This document shows, piece after piece, positions 1 to 10,784 of a stretch of DNA of 64,000 nucleotides; the first letter of the stretch is position 1, and each line of letters starts with the position of its first letter. Both the position numbers and the translations under genes were made by a program. This DNA comes from Antedon mediterranea. Lineage: Eukaryota; Echinodermata; Crinoidea; Comatulida; Antedonidae. The DNA is taken from assembly GCF_964355755.1 (NCBI RefSeq), contig NC_092673.1, positions 8,065,001 to 8,129,000 of the forward strand. Reading direction: 5' to 3'. The notes beneath the pieces are model-generated. The model searched no databases, was not told the origin of the DNA, and saw nothing but the letters and a program-made list of their open reading frames with translations.

Positions 1-289
1 ATCAACTTCGCGGGCATCAAGCAAGAGCGAATTAGCATAGTCAAGGCGGGACAGGATTAGTCCCCTGACTGCATTGTGGCATTTTTATTTTATTTTTTTT
101 TTATTCAATTTCCAGGTAACATACAAAAATCATAAACAAGGTACGGCATCATTCAACAAAACAGAACAAAAGTACTATCAGCACCTGCGGGTAACCAAAA
201 GTGGATTAGTTCAAAAGAACTGCACTGTCGAGTGGCCTTCCCAACTAATAGTACGAAAAACGCAATAGACATAAAAACACAGTGATAGT

Positions 290-880
290 CTAGATGAATT
301 CGATATCAGTAATACATTTTTTCAAATCCCTTCTAAACCCCCCAAAGTTAAACAGGACTTTGTTACGAACTTCATGCGGGATACATTCCCATATTCGAGG
401 GAAATTAACAAACAGGGAGTTTTTAAATGCATTAGTTCTAGCATACATGTGTTTAAAGGTGAGGAACTCTGGATACCGAGAATTAATTGTAAGGTATTCA
501 AATATATCAAAATCAATTAAATTATGCAAACACTTAACTACAAAAATTATACTATGAAATTTCATTCTTTGAACCATATCTGGTAAATTTAGTATCTTAA
601 GCCTGTCAGTGAAATCGCCTTCAACACACAATTTAGTAACCCGTCTTAATGACTTGTTAATAGCTATATTATGTTGTTTTTGATGTGGATCCCACACAGG
701 AGCACCATATTCAATAACAGGTCGACATAGTGCATTAAAAAGTCGTAGTAAAATGTCGGTGTCATTGAAAACCTACAAACCGTTTGATAAACCCAAGCAT
801 TCTCATAGATTTCATCGATACATCATTAACGTGAGCAGACCATGTTAAATCACGTGAGAAGTTAATACCAAGATATTTAT
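290..880 (-). pseudogene. LINE-A C-terminal region
   Basis: On the minus strand from about 880 the frame reads H-K-Y-L-G-I-N-F-S-R-D-L-T-W-S-A-H-V and then R-P-V-I-E-Y-G-A-P-V-W-D-P-H-Q. Both are post-RT thumb and connection motifs of CR1/L2-type LINEs. The last 135 codons (697-290) give D-R-L-K-I-L-N-L-P-D-M and the R-T-N-A-F-K-N-S-L-F pattern typical of the extreme C-terminus. One frameshift lies near 765. The untranslated tail follows down to about position 80. Confidence 0.75.
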
Positions 881-885
881 GTGAA

Positions 886-1480
886 TTAATTAACAGCTTC
901 AAGGGGATTGGATTCGATTGTATAAATAAAATGAGGGATATAATTACGTTTCCTAGTTATGTGCATGACTTTACACTTCTTTGCATTTAATTTCATTTTA
1001 TTATCCTCACACCATTTGGAAATTTTACAAAGATCCTGTTGTAAGGTAAGTGCATCATGACGACTGAATACAGGTTTATAAATTACTGTATCGTCTGCAT
1101 ACTGCTTCATAACAGAAGAGGTATTTAGAGGTAGGTCATAAACAAAGAGATTAAATAGAAGCGTGCCTAACACTGATCCCTGAGGAACACCCGAGCCCAC
1201 TCTATCCCAATCAGAATGCTCCTTATTAAGAACAACACGTTGGAATCTGTCACTGAGAAAGGAGTGAAGACACTTTAGGAGAGATCCACATACTCCCATG
1301 TTGTGCAGTTTCTTGATTACTAAATCATGGGGAACACGGTCAAAGGCCTTCTCCCAATCAAGGAATATTGCATCAATTACAGGAGGTTGTCTAACATCCA
1401 TTGTTTGTGACCAATCATGATATAACGCTGAGGCCTGTGTAATACACGATCTACCTGGATAAAACCCGTGTTGCGTGGGA
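886..1480 (-). pseudogene. LINE-A reverse transcriptase palm (YADD)
   Basis: The frame carries the conserved RT blocks in order: F-L-D-W-E-K-A-F-D-R-V-P-H (metal-binding aspartate region), G-V-P-Q-G-S-V-L-G, Q-Y-A-D-D-T-V-I-Y (catalytic YADD) and K-L-N-A-K-K-C-K-V-M. Upstream codons to about 1480 belong to the same frame (T-Q-H-G-F-Y-P-G-R-S). This is the polymerase core that copies the element RNA at the nicked target. It is interrupted on both sides by frameshifts, so no active protein is expected. Confidence 0.85.
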
Positions 1481-1481
1481 C

Positions 1482-2850
1482 TTATAAATCCAAAAATTGA
1501 AGATGAAAAAGAATGTTATCTGCTATAATACGTTCAAAAACCTTACCTATAATAGAACATAGCGATATGGGTCGATAATTATTAACATCGTTACGATTAC
1601 CTGACTTAAAAATAGGAGTGACATTCGCGAGTTTCCAATCTTTTGGTACAAAGCCATCCGTTAAGAACTTGTTAAACATTTTGCACAACACTGGGGCAAT
1701 AATTGGAGCTGACATGGATAACATTTTAGGTGTAATCCCGTCTGGTCCAGGGGATTTGTTGGGTTTCAATGACAATAGAGCCTCGAAAATAGTTTTTTCA
1801 GTAATATTAATGTTATTAAGGGGAACAATATCTGGGTGAACACAATTACAGATCTCATGGTTAACATTGAAATTACGATTAGGTTCGTTAAAGTTTGACG
1901 CAAAGAATGTGGAAAATGCATTTACCGCATCGATATCGGAAACCAAGGGTATACAGTTAAAAACAAAGTTTTTGACTTGTCCAGTCTTACGCCTAGTCTT
2001 AACATAACTAAAAAAACGTTTGGAGTCAACATTTACACAGGCGACACTTAATTTCCTAATATATTGTAAATGAGCTTTTTTTGTTAGGTTTCTTAATTTA
2101 TTACTAAACTTTCTATATTTGTCCATCTTACTTGGGTTATGAGGATGACGATAAGCCTCTTTTAGCATTCGTTTCTTTTTACGAGCCATGATAACCATTT
2201 CTTGAGTTATCCAAGCTGGCCTGTTTCCTTTTTTACTTTTGACTTTAGGGATACAATCGTTGATAGTGGCGAGAAAGAGGTCTTTAAAATTTTCCCACAT
2301 TTCCTCACAGTCTGATTGTTCCAGGCACAGTCCCCAAGGAACCGCCCCCAACGTTGTAAAAAGATCGTCATGGTCACATTTACTATATTGATAATAATAT
2401 CTATCTACAGGTTTAACTTTACTGCATCTAGCGTTAATATTAAAATAAACCCCAAGGTGGTCATTTGTACTGAGACCGGGATGACTTCTGAAATTACATA
2501 CAATGTCAGGGTTATTGCACAAGACCAGATCAATAATGCTACTTTTGGTGTCAGATACACGAGTAAAAAAATCAACAAATTGTATAGTATCAAGTGGAGC
2601 AATAATTTCTTTAAATTTCTTATAAACTAAGGGACTATCAACACCGTAATCATAATTAAAATCACCAGTTAAAATTATACCACAGTACTTATGTAAAATA
2701 GATAGGATAAAATCAACGACATCATGGAATTGATTGAGCCAATCGTCATTTGAACTCGGTGGCCTATAAACAGCACATATTAAAACGTTAAAATTGTTAT
2801 TTACAGTTATTCAATAATTTTGACCTCAATGTTAGTAGGAAAGTCAACAA
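1482..2850 (-). pseudogene. LINE-A endonuclease C-terminus and reverse transcriptase N-terminus
   Basis: From about 2790 down to 2600 the minus strand reads Y-R-P-P-S-S-N and then G-D-F-N-Y, the central endonuclease motifs, in a frame that breaks. From 2522 a long frame gives S-T-N-D-H-L-G-V, the endonuclease terminal SDH-like motif. A basic connector follows, then the RT opening: S-P-G-P-D-G-I-T-P, W-K-L-A-N-V-T-P-I-F-K-S-G and N-Y-R-P-I-S-L-C-S-I-I-G-K-V-F-E-R-I. A frameshift near 1482 separates it from the next RT block, which resumes as I-S-P-T-Q-H-G-F-Y-P-G-R-S. Confidence 0.85.
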
Positions 2851-2870
2851 TAGAGGATTTAAATGCGTTC

Positions 2871-2871
<1 letters not shown>

Positions 2872-2904
<33 letters not shown>

Positions 2905-2955
2905 GTAACATTTATTTCTCTTGTCTTTCATAGAAAATAAAAATCAAAGCTAACA
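2872..2955 (-). mobile_element. Tiny 5'-truncated retroelement 3' end with TTGA-repeat tail, inside LINE-A
   Basis: On the minus strand the endonuclease frame breaks off after G-G-G-V-L-L-A. It is followed by about 50 bases containing AATAAA and then about seven TTGA units (plus-strand ATCA repeat at 2873-2901). Endonuclease coding then resumes (Y-R-P-P-S-S-N-D at about 2770, G-D-F-N-Y near 2660). An AATAAA box plus a tetranucleotide tail is what the 3' end of a LINE or SINE looks like, so this is most simply a short dead-on-arrival insertion. The exact borders are uncertain by about 10 bases. Confidence 0.55.
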
Positions 2956-3694
2956 GAACACCACCACCGTGTCTTGAACGGTCTTTTCTGTACACAACGA
3001 ATGAGTCTGGAAACAGTTCCGTACTATCAATAGAGGAGTCCAGCCACGTTTCTGTGACAATCAAGATGTCCAATTCATCAATTGCGATACGCGCATGGAA
3101 TTCTTCGATCTTATTCACCACACTTCTGGCGTTAAATAAAGCAACTTTAATAAGGTTAGTTTCAAAGATGGAAGAATCAGTTGATGTATTGCTGGATGCA
3201 AGTGACAATATACTGTTGTTGTTGTTCAATGAGTTGTAAAATGAATCCGATAGTTGTGGTAGGGAGCAGATGTTACACGCCCATGGATTATCTTGATAAA
3301 ACACATAACTATCGCTGCTCATAGGTATGCACTTGATATGAAATATGTGATGACATTCACAGCAAATCAGACATTTTTTATTGCGTCTCGTCGTTTTAGC
3401 GCAAGATTCACATGAATTCTTCGTACTATTACCGTTTCCAATATGCTGGCTCTTGTTCCTATGCATCAGCTCTGGGCCTGGGCGAGGATGAATGTCGCCA
3501 CTAACCAACAAACATAGGTTAAAAGTCGAATAATGATTGGCGTAATATCTCACAGGCCTACTTATATATCGTTTTCTTGTGGTGTTATTAATGCTAGCAC
3601 ATGTATGCAAAAAAAAGAGAACATGACTCACCGACACGGATGTTATAGTGAACATTTTCGTTATGATAGCTGAGTTGACGAACCAGACAATCAA
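2912..3694 (-). pseudogene. LINE-A ORF, N-terminal part: PHD-like finger plus endonuclease start
   Basis: About 260 codons. After a hydrophobic N-terminus comes the segment G-D-I-H-P-R-P-G-P, which looks like a decayed 2A-type skipping motif (D-x-E-x-N-P-G-P in active copies). A C4HC3 PHD-like finger follows (C-E-S-C, C-L-I-C-C-E-C, H-x2-H, C-N-I-C). The AP-endonuclease opening is recognised by F-N-A-R-S-V, V-T-E-T-W-L-D and H-G-G-G-V-L-L-A. The frame then runs into about 70 bases of foreign sequence and stops, so the catalytic domain is split. In LINEs this endonuclease nicks target DNA to prime reverse transcription. Confidence 0.8.
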
Positions 3695-3959
3695 ATGAAC
3701 CTGGTTGAAATATGATTGATCTCAGAAATAATGTGCAGAGTAATGTCATCAAACAACTAAATAGAGCCATTATGTTGTTAAATAAGGCAATTCAAATAGG
3801 TCCAGATATGTGTTTGTTGTACCGGTACAGCTAATCAACTAGCGAGCCAGTGTACTACACCGTACTACAGCAGCTGGTTTGGCGCGAAATGCAAATCACG
3901 GCGTGATCCGGAATTCCTTAGTTCCGATGGCACAAATACATCAAAAAACATCTAAAATT

Positions 3960-4890
3960 CACGAAATTGGACCACAGATCAAACATAAATACCATCAAGA
4001 ATGTTCACAAGTGAAATAATAACGACTGGATACATCCAAAACACCAAAGCAAAGTCAAATTCACTAGGAAAAACTGAATTCCAAACACACTGAGGAGCAC
4101 GATTAAAAACACGTCCGTGTCGTTCGAGTATTGAGAAATCCAAAAGGCATGCATCCTTAGTTATACATTTACGTATGCGCCACAAGTTACGAAGTTGGTA
4201 ATTCAATGACTTGCATAAAGTATTTACTTAAGAGGACATATTTAAAGAGCTATCAAATATCACACCTAAGTTTTTAATACTTTTTGAAGGATGAATAATA
4301 ATAATATTGTTATCTACAGTAATTTTAATTCAAGATCTGGTAGCGTGACACGATTATTTGCAAAACAAAAGAACTCGATTTTCTCCTGATTAACTGTAAC
4401 ATATTTCTAATCATTCATTCATTAATTTTGAATATGCAGGAAGTCAAATTTTTAAGTACATTTTGATAATCATTAACCATTTTTGGGTCAAATTCCATAT
4501 ACAACTGTATATCATCGGTTTATTCGTGAAAATAGACGTTACGATTACGAATGATATCACCGAAGGGAGAAGTATATAAGATAAAACCCAACGGTCTAAC
4601 AATTAAACCTTGTGGTAATGAATAAAAAAAACATGTTCTTTAGAAAAATTGTTATTAATTAAGACTCTGGTACTACGATCTTTAAGGTATGTACTATACG
4701 AAGATTTAACCAAAACGTTGATCTAACCTTTGCAAAAATAAACCATGATCAACGGTGTCGAAAGCGGTGGACATGTCAAGCAAGACGAGGACAGCCTTGT
4801 TTTTATTAAGGGATCTTAAGATATCGTTTCTTATCTTTAAAAGGGCAGTTTTCGTACTATGATATCTGTTATAATGCGCTATGTAGGCCT
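3960..4890 (-). pseudogene. Second LINE remnant (LINE-B), RT to C-terminus
   Basis: Minus-strand decayed LINE of the L2/Rex-like type. From about 4885 it reads Y-H-S-T-K-T-A-L-L-K-I and D-I-L-R-S-L, then L-L-D-M-S-T-A-F-D-T-V-D-H (RT motif A). Further on come P-Q-G-L-I-V-R-P-L-G-F-I-L-Y and a ruined catalytic box in which YADD reads stop-T-D-D, followed by I-Q-L-Y-M-E-F-D-P. At 4206-3979 the C-terminal motif R-V-F-N-R-A-P-Q-C-V-W-N-S-V is recognisable. Several frameshifts and the nonsense change at the active site make it clearly dead. It lies directly upstream of the first surviving exon of gene A. Confidence 0.75.
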
Positions 4891-5184
4891 ACACTCGCTC
4901 ATGTAGCTACTTCAAAGACAAAAGATTTTGCTCGTAAATTAACTATCGTGCAGATATTCATAGGATGCTAGTCAAGTCGCAACATTTTCCATTCGCACAG
5001 TTGCCTTACTGTGCGAACAACTGACTTGCATTCCTCTCTCTCTCATGTTTAAAAAGTGAAGGAACATAGAGGAAGATAATGTATTTTTAATGCATGAAAT
5101 AACTGATTATCATTACAGTAGGTGGACGTTAAGGCATTCTTTGAATTTAAAATCGATAGAGGTTACAACTTTATTTTTTTATAG

Positions 5185-5244
5185 GGAAATCAGAAGATGT
5201 ACCCCATAGAGTATTGGAAGAAGTATTAAGTAGATTGATAGTTG
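5185..5244 (+). CDS. Gene A microexon 1 (60 nt, phase 1-1, KSEDV type)
   Basis: A 60-nt exon bounded by a T-rich tract ending in ATAG and by the donor G|GTGAGT. Read with one carried-over base it gives G-K-S-E-D-V-P-H-R-V-L-E-E-V and then a leucine-containing tail. It is the counterpart of the exon at 32300-32359 in gene B, including similar downstream intron sequence (AAATTTAAATTGTTTCC in both). No upstream exons of gene A are recognisable in this window; LINE sequence fills 80-4890. Confidence 0.6.
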
Positions 5245-5394
5245 GTGAGTTATACTACAGTTTCGTTTATTAAAAACTATTTCAATGTAAACAAATTTAA
5301 ATTGTTTCCTGACTATTACAATGTGAATTAATCTGTAATACATTTAAGAAAATATTATATTCATTGGATTGAATTGTTTTTAACTTATTAATAG

Positions 5395-5456
5395 AGGAAT
5401 CAGAAGATTTATCTTATAGAAAAACACAATTGCAGGGAAAAAGACATTAGTAGATG
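5395..5456 (+). pseudogene. Gene A broken microexon (E-S-E-D-L type)
   Basis: Flanked by TTATTAATAG and by G|GTGAGT, but 62 nt long, so not a multiple of 3. In the expected phase it reads E-E-S-E-D-L-S-Y-R-K-T-Q-L-Q and then meets two stop codons. The flanking intron (ATTTCCATT and AATTTATTGAAAGCTT) matches the intron after the 42-nt exon at 35231 in gene B. This looks like a member of the repeated microexon family that has lost its frame. Confidence 0.55.
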
Positions 5457-6277
5457 GTGAGTATGTATAAACTTTGTTATTTCCATTAAAATTAAATTTA
5501 TTGAAAGCTTAAAAAAAATTGATAACAACTCCAATAGAATACTTAACACTGCCTTCAAAAAAACGTAAATATCAGTTTTAGTAAATACGACAATTTGCTA
5601 TTATAAAAATTATAAAATTTAGTAAAGAATAAAATAAAACCAAATATTGTAAATTACAATTATTATATTATACACTATTATTTACACATCTTACCTTCAC
5701 AATCTTGTTTTATTGCCAGTTTAAAAAGTTTAAAAATTACTAATTGGTTTTCTTCTTTAAATTGTGATAGGAAATTTGAATTCTTACAATAATTTCACCA
5801 ATTAAACTTTGAATTATTTCTTGTCTTATAATTGACACCCGCCTTACTTTTTGTTTGTGCCTCTGTCATTTACCTGCCAACCACTTGTTGAGTCCGAGGT
5901 TTAATGTTCTGTAAACAATTGTAGCATCTCATTCATGTTTATTTTATTTATTTATCATATTTATTCCATGTGATATCTCACCTATAAGAAATACTACATT
6001 TTTTTTATACTCAAAGGTTTTGAAACATAAACATTTGCATCACTACTAAAGTTATTTCAGTAGGGCCTACTATATACATACACTTCAGATCATTTGATAA
6101 GAAATGCCCGAATCCCTCCCGTATATTTCACCGCACTAACCATGGTTTTTATATAATCATTAGTGTCACTTTAATGTAACTGAATCCTCCAGATAAAGAG
6201 TTGCAATCTTTGATATTTATTTATTTTCTCAGTCATAGTGCTATGGTGATATTAACAATACCTGTATTTTTTATTAG

Positions 6278-6343
6278 GTGATCTAAGAGAATATGTCAGA
6301 ACGAAGTGTAAACAAAAACAGATTACACGTATGTATGGTGCAG
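6278..6343 (+). CDS. Gene A microexon (66 nt, D-L-R-E-Y-V type)
   Basis: Acceptor TTATTAG, donor CAG|GTGGGT. The exon is 66 nt, phase 1-1, and encodes D-L-R-E-Y-V-R-T-K-C-K-Q-K-Q plus a short tail. It is the shorter paralogue of the 93-nt exon at 34676-34768, which begins N-L-R-E-Y-V-R-M-K-W-K-Q-K-Q. It joins in frame to the terminal exon at 6571. Confidence 0.6.
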
Positions 6344-6570
6344 GTGGGTATAAATAAAATCAAAACTGTGTATGGTTTCAAAGTGTACTTTTATGTTATT
6401 CACTTAACTAAATAATGTGATTTGTTACTTGTTTACTCTTCTCTTTTTCAAACAAAAAACGTATTTACCAGATGCCCAGTAAGGCCAAACTATAATTGCA
6501 GCTGCCTATGTTCTTGTACAACAATGTTGTTATAAAGAATAATAGTATAATTATAATTTACATTTCAAAG

Positions 6571-7355
6571 GTACAATTATGCCAGATGAAGCTTGCATAG
6601 ATGAAATATGTACAACGTTGAGGAGATGTTACAGAATGTCTGATAAGAGTGTATTTACAGATACTGATGTCATACAGTCATTAAGAAGGCGTGACACCTT
6701 TGAATTGTGTCAGAGGATTAACAGTCAATCAGAAAGAACAGAAGATATGGGTAGAATGTTGGCTCACTGTTTAATAATAACAGAAGATGAACATTCCTTG
6801 TTACCACAGGTTTCTGAATTATGCAATGATCATGTTGTACTAGGTATATCTAGTGAATTACACAAATTTACTTTCCAATACAATATTAAACGATTTTCTT
6901 TATTTAAGCGTATCACTTCATCATTTTTAATTCATCTACTAAGAAATGCACCAAAGCTTCAGATGCTTAATTTAAGATTTTGTTTGACAAGTGATACTTT
7001 AATGAATACTGTTACTAATCTATCAACCGATAAAGTTGTGTTGGAATTAGATTATTTTGATATCAGAGACAATGATCTCAGTAATATCAAGGGTAGCTCA
7101 TTTACCATCTTACTGGCTATTGCCCCTAAACTAACACACCTTGAAATCTCTGATTGCTGTTTATCAGGTGCTATTGTGGAGTCCATGATCGATGAGTGTG
7201 TTACAAGAAAACTAGTTTTGGAATTAAAACATCTTGTTATCGAAGGCAATGATCTCAGTAATATCAAAGGTAGCTCACTTAATAAATTGCTGTCTATTGC
7301 CCCTAAACTTACATACCTTAACATGACAGATTGCAAACTACATGGTGATATATAG
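6571..7355 (+). CDS. Gene A terminal exon: LRR protein C-terminus, frameshifted end
   Basis: Terminal exon starting after TTTCAAAG, phase 1. About 260 codons, clearly paralogous to 36047-36942. The first 90 residues are helical (I-D-E-I-C-T-T-L-R-R-C-Y, R-T-E-D-M-G-R-M-L-A-H-C-L). Then come ribonuclease-inhibitor-like leucine-rich repeats, with N-D-L-S-N-I-K-G-S-S in two successive ~57-residue units and A-P-K-L-T-x-L between them. Compared with gene B, an extra two bases near 7350 produce TAG at 7353-7355. The sequence beyond, if the frame is corrected, still resembles the gene B end, so the lesion looks recent. LRR regions of this kind usually form ligand-sensing or protein-binding surfaces in immune receptors; a role here is inferred. 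Only the 3' part of the gene is visible. Confidence 0.65.
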
Positions 7356-9115
7356 TTGATAGTATGACAAAACACTTCGCTAGTTTAAGAGGTTTGTTTT
7401 GGTATTAGAAGTATTGTAAACTGCATCTACGTTGTATTCTTCAAATGTGAATTGTGTTTCATTGTTTTAGATTTATATTAATATAGATATTCTTGTTGCT
7501 ATTTCAATTAAAACACTGCTAACAGCACCAATTGATTTATGGTAACATTTTAAACACTGTAATACAATGCCAAATCAACCAAAGATATAATGAACAATTG
7601 TTATGTGTTTTTAGTAGGATATGTAAGAGTTTCAAGTTGGGTATACAAAAGGTGATTCAACTCCTGTAATGTCTCGCTGGTAATGCTAGCTCAGAAGTAT
7701 GTATAAATAATAATAGTAGTGTAACGGCGTAGAAGTGTGTGTTTCATCCAAATTTTGTTTTTACACAGTAAGATCCAGACACAATACTTTGGCTATCAAT
7801 GTTATCAATAAGAGTAGGCCTATAAAACCAATAGATGCACTGATTATGTTTAATGTATAAAACGTATTCCAATTAATGAGTTAACGTTTCGATCTTTATT
7901 TGATCATCATCAGGAATACACAACAATTCAAAGTCAATACTTTAGTTATCAATGTTTATAATGTGTAATAAGAGAGTAGGCCTATAAACCAATACTTCCA
8001 AAGAGAGACAATTATAACTACGGTACTATGTACACGTATGTAAATGCGATATAAACAATTAGCCATACAGGGTTCTTTGAGAAATAAATGGCACCGACCA
8101 TTGGAGCTGTCAATTATTTTATGTTTGGAGTTTATTATTATTAGGCCTATCTATAATTGGTCTAGAGAGCCTTAAGATATTTATCCAAATTGTATTAGCA
8201 ATCCGTCTAAGCCATTCCATGACACGTGTTTACGAATATTATTAATATTTCGGTTTTTATTAATATCATTCGATATTTAAAACTCATGTCAAGAAAATTA
8301 ATACATTCAATTTGTTTAATAGTAGTTCATTTATTTATGTTGACGTGTCAAATAAAATAAGCCATTACACACATGTATTAAGTAAGGGTGACAAAAATTA
8401 AGATGTTCCAAAATTACTTTGAAATCAGTTGGTTTAGCAAGCACTAAAGTTAGTAGGCTATCATCCACAAACCGGGCATTAAACTTAATGACATTATTGA
8501 TTTCTAGGTGTGCCTTTAGTTTCTGAATTGCTTTTATTTATACATTGTATTATTTATGTAATGATAGAAATGTGATATTAAAAAATATACGGTACAGGTA
8601 GGCCTATATATCAAGGTTATTAAGGTGTAATAGTAGGGGTCTATAGTGGTTTTACAGTGCAGTTGGTTGCCAATTAATAACATATGCAATAATATACTGA
8701 TAATTATTACATGAACCTATCCATTGAAGTTAATAAGTTTACAATTTGTACTTGTGTAACTAACTTCTAGTAACCAAAAGCCTTATCAAGAAATAATTGG
8801 GTTTATTATTGAGTTATTGGTCACTATCTTTATATAACATACGGTATTCGTATTGTTGTTTATTGTAATTAATTATTAATGTAGTATGAATTAATATATA
8901 CTAAAAATTATTGTTTATAACCTCAATCTGAATCTATGCTTGTTATTTTTCCTATCAACTGTATTCTAAAATATGAAAAAGGAATGTAAGGTAACAGAAT
9001 CCAAACACTATTAAATAAATTCATCTTCTTCAAACTACTGTTTGAAGAAGTTGACAGCATGTCAACGAAACGTCACTAAGGTATTTATACCAGTTGTGTA
9101 TGTATTTTTAACAAA
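7356..9115. other. Non-coding stretch downstream of gene A
   Basis: Probable 3' untranslated sequence of gene A followed by AT-rich DNA with no convincing ORF. A partly duplicated block occurs at about 7770-7830 and 7930-8000 (CAATACTTT, TATCAATGTT and AGTAGGCCTATAAA in both). Motifs of the type GTTTCGATC...GATCATCATCAGGA (about 7885-7915) and AACGAAACGTC (about 9064-9074) resemble terminal sequences of dispersed repeats, but no element could be bounded. Confidence 0.5.
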
Positions 9116-9123
9116 TTGAAAAT

Positions 9124-9953
9124 ATGGAACGCCGTTTACGCAACATTTCGATGATATGAATTTTATGACGCGATATGTGAATGAAATGCATCGATATGAA
9201 TTGAATGGCGTGATATATGAATGAAATGTTTTGAATTGAATGCTTTGAATTGAATGTTTTGAATAAAATGTTTTGAATGAAATGTTTTGAATTGAATGTT
9301 TTGAATAAAATGTTTTGAATGAAATGTTTTGAATGAAATGTTTTGAATGAAATGTTTTGAATGAAATTTGAATTGAATTGAAAAGTCAAACTATTGGCGG
9401 CGTATGTCATTCCCGCTCGCGATTTTTTGTCAACCTCTTAATAGGCCTAAGCATGGGTACCCTCATCTCCTTTCAACGCTGTCATCAATATGAATCCTTT
9501 ACAGAGAGACTCCCTAACAGACCTGAAACATTGGAATACATATTTCCGAACCCAGGTATGTTAGGATTCTCTGTAAAGGCAGCGTGGAAGAAAGGAGATG
9601 AGGGTACCCAGGCTTAGGCCTAAGAGGTTGAGAAAATAATCGCGAGCGAGAATGACATACGCCACCAATAGTTTGACTTTTCAATTCAATTCAAACATTT
9701 CATTCAAAACATTTCATTCAAAACATTTCATTCAAAACATTTCATTCAAAACATTTCATTCAAACATTTCATTCAAAACATTTCATTCAAAACATTTCAT
9801 TCAAAACATTTCATTCAAAATATTCAATTCAAAGCATTCAATTCAAAACATTTCATTCATATATCGCACCATTTAATTCATATCGATGCATTTCATTCAC
9901 ATATCGCGTCATAAAATTCATATCATCGAAATGTTGCGTAAACGGCGTTCCAT
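9124..9953. mobile_element. Fold-back transposable element (830 bp) with minisatellite arms
   Basis: The whole segment is an inverted repeat. The outer arms start ATGGAACGCCGTTTACGC and end with the complement. They continue inward as repeats of a 14-bp unit (TTGAATGAAATGTT-like on the left, its complement on the right), then as a second inverted block around GGGTACCCTCATCTCC. The centre is a spacer of roughly 100 bp near 9480-9590. It is flanked by TTGAAAAT (9116-9123) and ATGAAAAT (9954-9961), a plausible 8-bp target duplication with one mismatch, as in hAT-type or fold-back insertions. No transposase is present, so it would move only with help from another element. Confidence 0.8.
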
Positions 9954-9961
9954 ATGAAAAT

Positions 9962-10630
9962 GTTCCAGTTAAGAATCCAAACAGCTTTATCTCCTACATA
10001 ATGTAGGGATGTGAAAGTAATAAAGATTTAAACAAATTAAAAATACCAGTATTTTGCATTATACGCGCTTTTCGTTCAATATACTGTTAATTGAAGTGTT
10101 ACAAATTGTCCATTTGACTAAAAGCACAAGATAGTTGCCATAGCATAGCACATTTTAAACAATATTTTATATTAAATCCATGTTTTGTTATCCATACTAA
10201 TGTATTATTACCAAATTTTTACACAATTAAAAAAATAATTGTTTTAATTATATTACTACAGTATGCCTAAATTAAATTAAAACATTAAATCATAAATATG
10301 CATATTAAATAAATTTGCCATTTATTGTTACATTATCTTGCCAGACTCTTGGGTTATCTTTAAAAATGTTTCCCTGAACATTTGTTAGACTTTCCAAGTA
10401 AAAGGGCCGAACAAAAAGAGCCACAGAAGGCAGTAGCGGCGTTCCATACTCCTGAACAGGGCGGAAAAAAAAGGGGAAATTCCGCATACACCATCAAGGC
10501 TGGGCTGGGTGGGGCCGGCCGGGGAGGGAGAGAGAGTGTGAGTGTTGTCAAAGTATAAAACGTACGTTAGAAGAACATCTTGGTAAGTAAAATGAGGAAG
10601 ATTTCGAGTTAGATAGCATTTGAATGTTGC
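9962..10630. other. AT-rich DNA without a recognised gene
   Basis: The stretch is AT-rich up to about 10390 and then GC-richer (10400-10550) with a purine-rich GGGAGGGAGAGAGAG run. Reading frames on the minus strand here are short, proline-rich and overlapping, and they show no recognisable domain. Confidence 0.4.
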
Positions 10631-10712
10631 CAGGCCGAGTTGACTTGCTTGAGGCCGACTTGACGTGGGGCCGACTTGACTTTGGCCGAGACGGTTTGGG
10701 GCCGACTTGACC
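10631..10712 (+). repeat. Short tandem repeat of GGCCGACTTGAC
   Basis: Five variants of GGCCGA(C/G)TTGAC or GGCCGAGAC are spaced 15-20 bp apart in this 80-bp GC-rich patch. No function is apparent. Confidence 0.6.
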
Positions 10713-10784
10713 TGCACCCCCATTAACTTCATAAATACTAGGCTATAATAAGTAAAGTAATGTTTTTTGTAGGCGGCCTCCGCT

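Larger units (their letters stand above)
80..3890 (-). mobile_element. Near full-length non-LTR retrotransposon (LINE-A), degenerate
   Basis: Minus-strand LINE of the CR1/L2/jockey type. Read 5' to 3' on the minus strand it holds a PHD-like zinc finger and the N-terminal half of an AP-like endonuclease (3694-2912), the rest of the endonuclease and the start of the reverse transcriptase (2522-1482), the RT palm with YADD (1401-886), and a C-terminal region (about 880-290). It ends in an A-rich tail at about 80-105. The frame changes between these pieces and a small insertion splits the endonuclease, so the copy is dead. A further ATG-initiated hydrophobic reading frame lies near 3770 and is separated from the 3694 frame by a T-run frameshift, which suggests the original ORF began there. 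The order of domains is directly visible; the clade is inferred from motif style. Confidence 0.85.

Noticed and set aside
9230-9365. CRISPR-like regular short repeats
   Set aside because: The 14-bp units have no unique spacers, are repeated inverted at 9690-9860, and belong to a fold-back element in a eukaryotic genome.
10305-10732. Overlapping proline-rich reading frames on the minus strand
   Set aside because: They follow GC-richer low-complexity DNA, overlap each other in several frames, and show no domain or splice context.
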